Shown here one piece after another: positions 57,601 through 64,000 of a stretch of DNA of 64,000 nucleotides. The stretch comes from Desmodesmus armatus (Eukaryota; Chlorophyta; Chlorophyceae; Sphaeropleales; Scenedesmaceae): NCBI GenBank assembly GCA_007449985.2, contig VIIQ02000600.1, forward strand, positions 1 through 64,000, read 5' to 3'. Made by a program: the position numbers and the translations under genes. Under the pieces are notes generated by a model. That model was given only the letters and a program-made list of their open reading frames with translations. It ran no database searches and had not been told where the DNA came from. The stretch's first letter is position 1. Each line of letters opens with the position of its first letter.

Positions 57601-59850
57601 CTGCATACTCTGAACCGCAGTGCATCAGGCCACCAAATGCCTAAACCCTGACACCCCCACCCCCTACCTGGAGTGTGTGCGCCAGCTGCCACGCAGCCCA
57701 CACAGACCACACCAAACAAAGCTCAGTAACTCATCACCATACAGCACAGCACACAACACCCACCCGTCCCCTCAACCCACAGTCCACATACCCCCCCCCT
57801 CCAACACACACACCTGGAATGTGTATGCCAGCTGTCTGTCCTTGCATGTTGTTGTCTCCACCCTGCTGAAGCTGCTGGCACCAAAGCGCAGCAGGTAGGC
57901 AACCAGCAGGCTGTCAACCCAGCTGGCAACATCACCCACGGTGATGCCGTTGAACAACACCTGCGGGGAAAAGGCGTGTGTGTGTGTGGGTGGGGTGGGG
58001 TGGGGTGGGAGGGGTGCAGGATACGGTACATGTCAAAGGCTTGAAAAGTTGGAAGGCATCACCAATGTGTTGGAGTGTGCGCGCATGCGTGTGTGCTGTC
58101 TGTGAAGGGGTGGGCAATGGGTGCAAATGCACGACAGCACTTGTCGCAACATGAATAGCATGGGTGATGTGAGACCTGCACTGTGCGTAACCGTCAATTT
58201 TGAAACCCCAACTACCCCAACCCTGAATGTGGTAGTCACACCCAGCCGCATACCTCTGGTGCATCCTCCATCTCCATACCGCTGCTGGCTGCCACTGACA
58301 GCGCAATGCCGGCCACTGCCACAGCGATGAAGGCAGTGCTGCAGCCCTTCATGCCCTCAGACAACTCATGGATGATGTCCAACTGCGCATCACAACAGCC
58401 AGCCAGGCACAGGTAGTGGGAGGGTGAGCCATCCGGGACATACACTGCCAGCACTGAATGACACACACGCCTACGCCCTGCCTGCCAGTCTGAACCCTTC
58501 AGCCCTGCCGATGCCACCCGATCATACACATAGTAAACAGTATGCTAGCTACACATGTAACCTCTGTGCCTAAGACATTGCAATGAAGGCAGTGCTGCAG
58601 CCGTTCATGCCCTCAGACAGCTTGTGAATGATGTCCAACTGAAACATACAGCAGCCAACAAGGCAAAACACGGGGGACAGGGTGAGCCAGGCGACAGCAG
58701 AACGAACGCTGCCAGGATAGGAGATCAGGCAAAGCAGGCGCTTCCTGCCTGCCTGTCTGCCACCGTTGTCCCCTGCCAAAACAACCCACCACCATCTTGC
58801 TCCTGTTCCCCTAACCTGGGACCCTTATATTCCTTCACATTCATGCAGAGCACTTCTCAGTGAGGATTGTGTTGTGGTTGGTGTGGTGATATACTTCCTA
58901 CCGTCGTAGCACATCTGACCCAACCCAGCACAGTCGACGCCACCCCAACAGCTGCCTTTACACTGTGCAGTACCCGAAACATGTGGGGTATGGTGGTGAG
59001 GTGACCGAGTGGTATGCTGTGCTTGCCTTCATAGCGTACCACGCAGTCACCCCACCACCAAACCCACATGTTCCTTCCTGCACTTGTCACGCCCCACGTG
59101 CTTGCCTCTCCAGAACTTAGAAGCAGGTGTGCAGCCATGACAAAAGCGCCGTCCCACTGCTTGTCCTTAACCAACACCAAGCACAGGCTTGCGCGGCACC
59201 TTCAACGTGTACCCAAGGTCAGCCAGTGCCCCCCCCCCCCTTGTGACCCACTAACCAAAGGACAGACCCTGATCACCCCCACCCCACCTGCTGCTTCCGG
59301 ACCTGCACCGTACCATAAATACACCCCCCGCCACATTGCCATCCCCCATCACCCTTCTCTTCAGCCCAACAGCTACATAACCCACCTGCTGCTTTTTGAA
59401 CTTGTAGGGGCCCACAAGCTCCCTCTCCAGGAACTCAGCACTCATGATGAGGCTGTCTCCATCAATGCTGCTGGTGGTGAGGTAGGGCCCAGACACACTG
59501 ATGGCAGCAGTAGGCGCCATCCACTGGGGTGGCTTTTTCGGCGCTTTGATGCCATTGCCGCTGCTGCTGCTAGAGCCGCTGCTGCTGTCTGCTGGTGGCT
59601 GTCCGCTGGACCTGCTACTGCTTGAGGAAGATGCTTGAGCACTGTTGGTTGTGAGCTGCTGCACGTTCTGGTACTGCTGCTGTTGTTGAGGGGCTTGCGC
59701 TGCAGGAGGGATGGGTGCTGTGCTGGGGGTGGTTGTGCTGGGCTGCTGCTCCTTTGCTGCTGTCTTGCAGGACACTGCTGGCACCCTGACTGGCCATGTG
59801 CTGAGGGGAGCAGTGGGAGGCTTCCGCCTGTAATGCACAGGTTTCAACAT
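54659..59850 (-). CDS. Multi-pass membrane protein, family not recognised
   Basis: Nine exons: 59386-59850, 58254-58382, 57814-57960, 57279-57353, 56833-56918, 56047-56581, 55655-55780, 55282-55341, 54659-54904. They sum to 1,869 nt (622 residues) with all phases matching. The first 130 residues are Ser/Gln/Pro-rich and start MLKPVHYRRKPPTAPLSTWP, possibly a plastid transit region. Then come LIMSAEFLERELVGPYKFKK, LDIIHELSEGMKGCSTAF with a hydrophobic stretch (VAVAGIALSVAA), LLVAYLLRFGASSFS, FSIAATTVSIVSTL, LVTLASGLFFAAAVG, a long hydrophilic insert (exon 6, poly-Gln and SNGANG repeats), TAGLALIMQTVATGLLVTAC, and a C-terminal LGDRGITKLFHNLSILAWAT with LVNVLR. About four to six membrane segments. 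The start could lie in an upstream exon (about 59900-60020). Function unknown; a plastid location is inference. Confidence 0.7.
55786..55803. repeat. Poly-G run next to a splice acceptor
   Basis: About 18 G on the plus strand, so the minus-strand intron ends in a pure C tract followed by GCAG. It serves as the polypyrimidine tract of membrane-protein exon 7. Confidence 0.9.
57053..57074. repeat. Poly-C run of about 22
   Basis: Uninterrupted C run in the intron between membrane-protein exons 4 and 5. Confidence 0.95.
57451..57481 (-). repeat. Copy of membrane-protein exon 4 head in upstream intron
   Basis: Thirty-one bases with three mismatches to 57329-57359, including the CTGCAG acceptor and GGCATCAAACGCCTGGGCCT. 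It reads GIKRLGLMH where the true exon reads GINRLGLMF. Confidence 0.75.
58578..58644 (-). repeat. Exon-like copy of membrane-protein exon 2 head
   Basis: About 60 bases matching the head of exon 2 (58326-58384). It has a strong acceptor of its own (TATGTTTCAG) and an open frame LDIIHKLSEGMNGCSTAFIA, against LDIIHELSEGMKGCSTAFIA in the true exon. It lies about 260 bp upstream in the intron. Lacking a clear donor it is probably a pseudo-exon, but it could be spliced. Confidence 0.8.
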
Positions 59851-60985
59851 CGCAAACGTATGTTATAACATGCCTCAGCAACACTGTCTGCACCAGCTTG
59901 CTGTGCGCTCTGACAGCAGGTTTGACAGCAGTCCCTCATACGCAACGTCCAGGGACCAGTCAAGCCCCAGGCAGCAGCACATGCAGCCATGCCTCCTGTG
60001 AAGCATAGACCAGCTGTAACATGCAGACGTTCTTGCAAGAAGGGCAGTGCAGCTCGTCACGTGTTGTACCCTCTGTGCCCACTTACCCTTTTGCTGGCAA
60101 GGAGGTACTGCTAGTGGCAAACGGATGCCAGGCCCGGCTCCTCATGGGTGCTATGGATCCTGTGCTATACGTATGATGTGCCTATCACAGCCTAGCAAGG
60201 CCTCAGCGGAATTGTACGTCGGTATACAGGGGGTCTGCGTATATCTTCAAGGATTCAACGGGCTTGCCAGCACCAGGAAGCAACTGGGGTATTTGCAGCA
60301 TCACTCATGCCACGGCTGAAGAGCAATGAAAAGTATGGGAGGCCCTACAACATACGTCACACCTCACTCCCTCGAACCAACAGATGCAGAGCAGAACGTG
60401 GAAGAATCATCAAGGCTGATGATGAATCCGGTTACAACAGAGTTAACAGTGCTGTTTGCATGTGTGATAAATTGCAAGGATGGATGCTGGGGCAAGCTGG
60501 GTGTGAGAGGAATGGCACTGCGTGTGAGGAATGGCAGGCAGCTGACAGGCTGGCATTATAATTATGACTGCAGTCACCAGATGCCACAAACTGTTCAGCA
60601 GACTGTACAGGTGGCCATATCATGGATATCTGTTAGTTCTACAGCAGACTCGACATTGGTGCCAGCTCAGGTGTTTGGTCAAAGGTGTGACGGTGAAAGT
60701 GGCAGAGAAGGTGCATTACATGTTATCAGCAACCCGTAAACGCCACGGGGTGTAGCTCTTGGATGAAACTCAACACAGCACCTGGCAAATGCGCAATCAA
60801 TTCCACCGGCACTACGGGTTTTGACGGTTCAAACAGGCAGCTGACATTGACAGCAGTCCGTGTTCTCTTGGTGGGAGCTCCAAACCATACCTCGTGATAC
60901 AGCTTGCTTGCCGGGACAGAAATACAGTGCTTCATATGACTTTTCGCTGAGCGCTCAGCAACCATCACCAACCAACGTTGTCATC
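59851..60985. promoter_or_regulatory. Divergent region, membrane-protein gene and GH31 gene
   Basis: About 1.1 kb between divergent start codons. It may include an untranslated or N-terminal exon of the membrane-protein gene (minus strand, about 59900-60020). No named regulatory element recognised. Confidence 0.4.
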
Positions 60986-63900
60986 ATGCGTTCATTGCCG
61001 CTTCTACTGCTTGTCATAGCAAGTTTACTGGCACCGCATTGTGTCATCGGTACGGCCTGGGCATTGCTGCGAGGAGCAGGACATCTTTGGCTGCAACTGC
61101 TGTTCAGCCAGCTGTATGCTTGCCAGAGTCTGCTGGAGCCCATTGCAGTAACCAACGGCTGAAAACAACCTGTTTCATGCAGGGTCATATGTAACGTCAG
61201 CGTACACTGCAGCCACGGTATCAGGCAAGGGCAAAGCAGACGGTAGGTGCAGGCCATGGTGGTTTCAACGCAAATGCCGCCGCCAACCTCCAGTGTGCAT
61301 GTATGCCCCTCAGTCCAAGCAACATGGACATCACCAGCAGCATCTGTGGTGCAGTTTGCATGCTGCCACCTGCCTGCAGTTGCACAAGGCAGCAGGCATC
61401 TTGACAACCTAGGCCGTGCAAACTGTGAGTCACGCCCCATATGATCATACTGGCCCAGCAGCACGCAGCCCTGGTCCTGCATACATGGCAGCGCGCATGT
61501 CAACAGCAACACTACTGCTGCACGTGCTGTGCTGTGCTGGGCTGGGCATCTGTGCAGGACAAGGCCCTGGTTTTGTGGTCCACATGACGCTTGATGACGA
61601 GCAGCTGCCGGAGTACGGCCCCAGCTTCAAGAAGCTTGATGTGGAGGTCACCCCTGAGACAGTGGAGCGCCTGCACGTCAAGATTAGGCCCAGCGACACA
61701 CCCAGATGGGAGGTGCCCGAGAGCATCATACCCAGGTAGGGAGAGGGAGGCGGCGGGGCAGTTGGGCCCCAGTCTGGCTGAGCGAATGCACGCAGGCCTG
61801 GTGGAAGTGCAGGTTTGGGCGGCTGCCTGCCTGGCTGGGATTGATATCAGTTACACGGGAGGACAAAGCATGTGGATTTGAGGGTACTTGCGGGGGTGGT
61901 TGACAGGGTGGGAGCAGTTGGCTGTGAGCCAAAGCTCCAAAGGACATGCATGCGTAGCATGGTCATGCAACACAAGTGACAGCTGCAGTGACAGCAGCAG
62001 TGGCAGCATGACTGATGCTGGGCAGCACTTGCCGCAATGCGGCATGCTCAGCTGCTAGCCACATCCGTATGAGGGTGCACGGCAGCACCAGGATCACCGG
62101 GAGCATCACAACACGCAAGATGCTGTACTAAGGCCCGAACGGCATCCACTGGTCCATGTGCACTGTCCTTGCAGGCCCGGTTGGGATGAGAGCATTTGGC
62201 CCAGCGACCCTGCCCAACAGCAAGGTGGTGTGGTGGCGGCCCCTACCTCATCAGAGCCGCAGAGTACCCACATCATAGGCAACATGCTCTACTCTGTGCA
62301 CCAGCCCTTCGACAGCCCTGGCAACCCCTTCTCACTCAAGGTTATCCGGAAGGCCACAAACCAGCCCATCTTTGACTCCCATGGACACAGGTGTGCTTAG
62401 GGCTTCCGCTTTACAGCACAAGGCACTCAACAGAAGCGGCAGAGTACTGTAGTTGTCAGCTGTTGGGTGTATCAAATGCTGCACACAGGCGTGCAGCTAT
62501 GCTTGCCTGTGATATCCAACACTGGTGCTCGATTAACTGCTGGCGAGACTCTTTGCGAGGGTGCCCATCACCAGCATTAGAGCGCTGTTCATTACCACTG
62601 TCACCAAATGTCAACCGCCAACTGTGATGTGTCTTACTGCCACTCCCAGGTTCCTGTTCAAGGATCAGTACATTGAGCTCAGCACAAACGTGCCAGAGGA
62701 TGCAGACCTGTACGGCCTGGGGGAGGTGACCATCCCCACTGGTCTGAAGCTGCCCCGTGACAACCGCATCATCACTCTGTTCAACGCTGACACGTCATCC
62801 CTCGTGCCCTACAGAAACCTGTATGGTTCACACCCCTTCCTGCTGCAAGTGAACAAAGGTGTGCGAGGGGCAGCCTCCACTGGTGCTGTCTGCCCAGCAG
62901 GTGCAGGTGTCACTGAGCAAGGAAACCCTACACTCTGAACCCATCAACAACGACGCAAGGGTGTGTTGTGGGACCCTTGCACATTGCCCCTGACATGAGC
63001 CCGTTGGGGCATGGTCCGGACCCAGGGATCCCTGGGTGTTGGCCAAAGCAGCGCCTGTGTGCGAGGGCCCATGCCTGATGCTGCCCTTTTTTCCTGTGCA
63101 GACGGCACCTCCCATGGTGTGTTTTTCCTCAACAGCAACGGCATGGACGTGTTGCTCAACAAGACATCACTCACATACAAGTGAGAGGAGAGAGGGGGGC
63201 AGCAGGGCTGGCTGTTGGGGCATTACCTGCGAGTAGCCACAGCAGCGGCAACAACCCCAGGAGTGGGCAAAGCGGCAGCAGCAGCAGCATTGAACAGAAG
63301 GGGCTGGCTGAGAGGCTTGCACGGCAGGAGGGCATAACAGCAGCAGTGTGGGGAGGGCGAAACGCCAGTCAGACGGTGTGCTTGGAGTGCAACAGCAACA
63401 GAAGCTCCAGCAGCAGCAACGGCGGGTGCCACCGCAGGATTCACTTGGTCCTGAGGAACATCAGTATCCTCAACCCTGCTCAACTGCCCCATCCATAGCC
63501 CCTGCAGGGTGACCGTCTCTGTTAATCTCAGTGGGTAACTATCCTGAAACCAGCCAGCCCCTCAACCCCCTGCCACACCAGCAGACATCCACTTGCGTTA
63601 TGTTGTGCTGCCTGTTGTGCTCCCCCACCCCCCCCCCTCCACCCCCTGCAGGGTGATTGGTGGTGTTGTTGACCTGTACTTCTTCCTGGGTCCCTCCCCT
63701 GAGGCTGTGATCAGGCAGTACCACCAGGTGGTGGGGGCACCAGCCATGCCACCATACTGGGCACTGGGAGTGCACCAGGGAAGGTGAGGAGGGCCAGGGG
63801 GTGCTGATACTTCAGGATGTAGACGAGTTGCTGTCCCCTCCAACACAGTGGCGATACTGTACTCCACTGTTCTGTGTGCTCTATGCAGTGCGGCTGCATT

Positions 63901-64000
63901 TCTTAATCTACACAGGTGTTTCTGCACCAATCCCATCGTTGCTCAGTGAGGGTTGTGTGCTGCCACTGGCATTGTTGGCACTGCTGCTGCTGCAGGTGGG
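60986..64000 (+). CDS. GH31 alpha-glucosidase-type glycoside hydrolase, 5' part
   Basis: Runs off the right edge. Exons: 60986-61049, 61183-61242, 61558-61735, 62175-62390, 62650-62858, 63102-63180, 63652-63783, with matching phases. Exon 1 is a signal peptide ([20 protein letters not shown]), so the protein is secretory or vacuolar. GH31 N-terminal landmarks follow: [99 protein letters not shown] and [14 protein letters not shown]. These match the N-terminal beta domain and the entry to the catalytic barrel of acid alpha-glucosidases. The catalytic aspartates lie beyond the window. The expected activity is release of glucose from alpha-1,4-glucans or oligosaccharides. A Met at 61484 or 61499 could look like an alternative start with a hydrophobic N-terminus, but the upstream exons splice in frame and fit the family better. 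Confidence 0.9.

Noticed and set aside
61484..61735. Start of the GH31 gene at the Met near 61484
   Set aside because: Frame is hydrophobic by chance; two upstream exons with a signal peptide splice in phase at 61558 and extend the family similarity.
1..64000. tRNA, rRNA, riboswitch or retrotransposon reverse transcriptase
   Set aside because: No cloverleaf, rRNA-like block or YXDD-type motif was noticed on either strand; a tRNAscan-type and translated profile search would be needed to exclude them.

Overview
The window looks like nuclear DNA of a green alga, most likely a chlorophycean. The reasons are intron-dense genes with GT-AG introns and GTGAGT/GTGGGT-type donors, TGTAA poly(A) signals at several 3' ends, heavy CAG/GCT and Ala/Gln/Ser/Gly low-complexity coding sequence, very long C/G and TG tracts, a KDZ-type DNA transposon, and a short plastid-style single-pass membrane protein. 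I cannot name the genus; a Haematococcus-like volvocalean is only a guess. No prokaryotic operon, rRNA, tRNA, CRISPR array or reverse transcriptase was recognised.

Layout. 1-7.1 kb is degenerate mobile-element-like DNA: a dispersed repeat, a frame-broken minus-strand gene, and head to head with it a plus-strand gene with an RPA-like domain followed by Ala-rich repeats and an RGG tract. 7.7-9.7 kb is a tandem repeat block with a period near 540 bp. 10.5-16.0 kb holds a nearly intact KDZ (Kyakuja-Dileera-Zisupton) transposase gene of about 14 exons. 18.2-21.3 kb is a BTB-domain gene, divergent from NOC4 (21.65-30.7 kb), a ribosome-biogenesis factor whose nine exons I could join without a frame break. 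33.7-48.6 kb is a 28-exon paladin-like gene with three repeats of a PTP-like/phytase-like phosphatase module. 50.6-52.3 kb is a small three-exon gene for a putative plastid membrane protein. 54.7-59.9 kb is a nine-exon gene for an unrecognised multi-pass membrane protein. 61.0 kb to the right edge is the 5' part of a secreted GH31 alpha-glucosidase-type gene.

The genes are unrelated housekeeping and enzyme genes, not a pathway cluster. The most unusual feature runs across gene borders: in at least four genes short stretches spanning an exon edge (splice acceptor plus exon head, or exon tail plus donor) are copied once to several times into the neighbouring intron or 3' flank, sometimes with an intact splice site. 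A 92-bp array at one paladin donor looks like an extreme case. A second pattern is three single-base frame losses in the paladin gene; two lie at C runs and the third cannot be placed exactly, which suggests homopolymer assembly errors or early decay.

Exon coordinates were derived by eye from splice consensus plus reading-phase continuity. They are internally consistent for NOC4, BTB, the membrane protein, the small plastid gene and GH31, and nearly so for paladin and KDZ.
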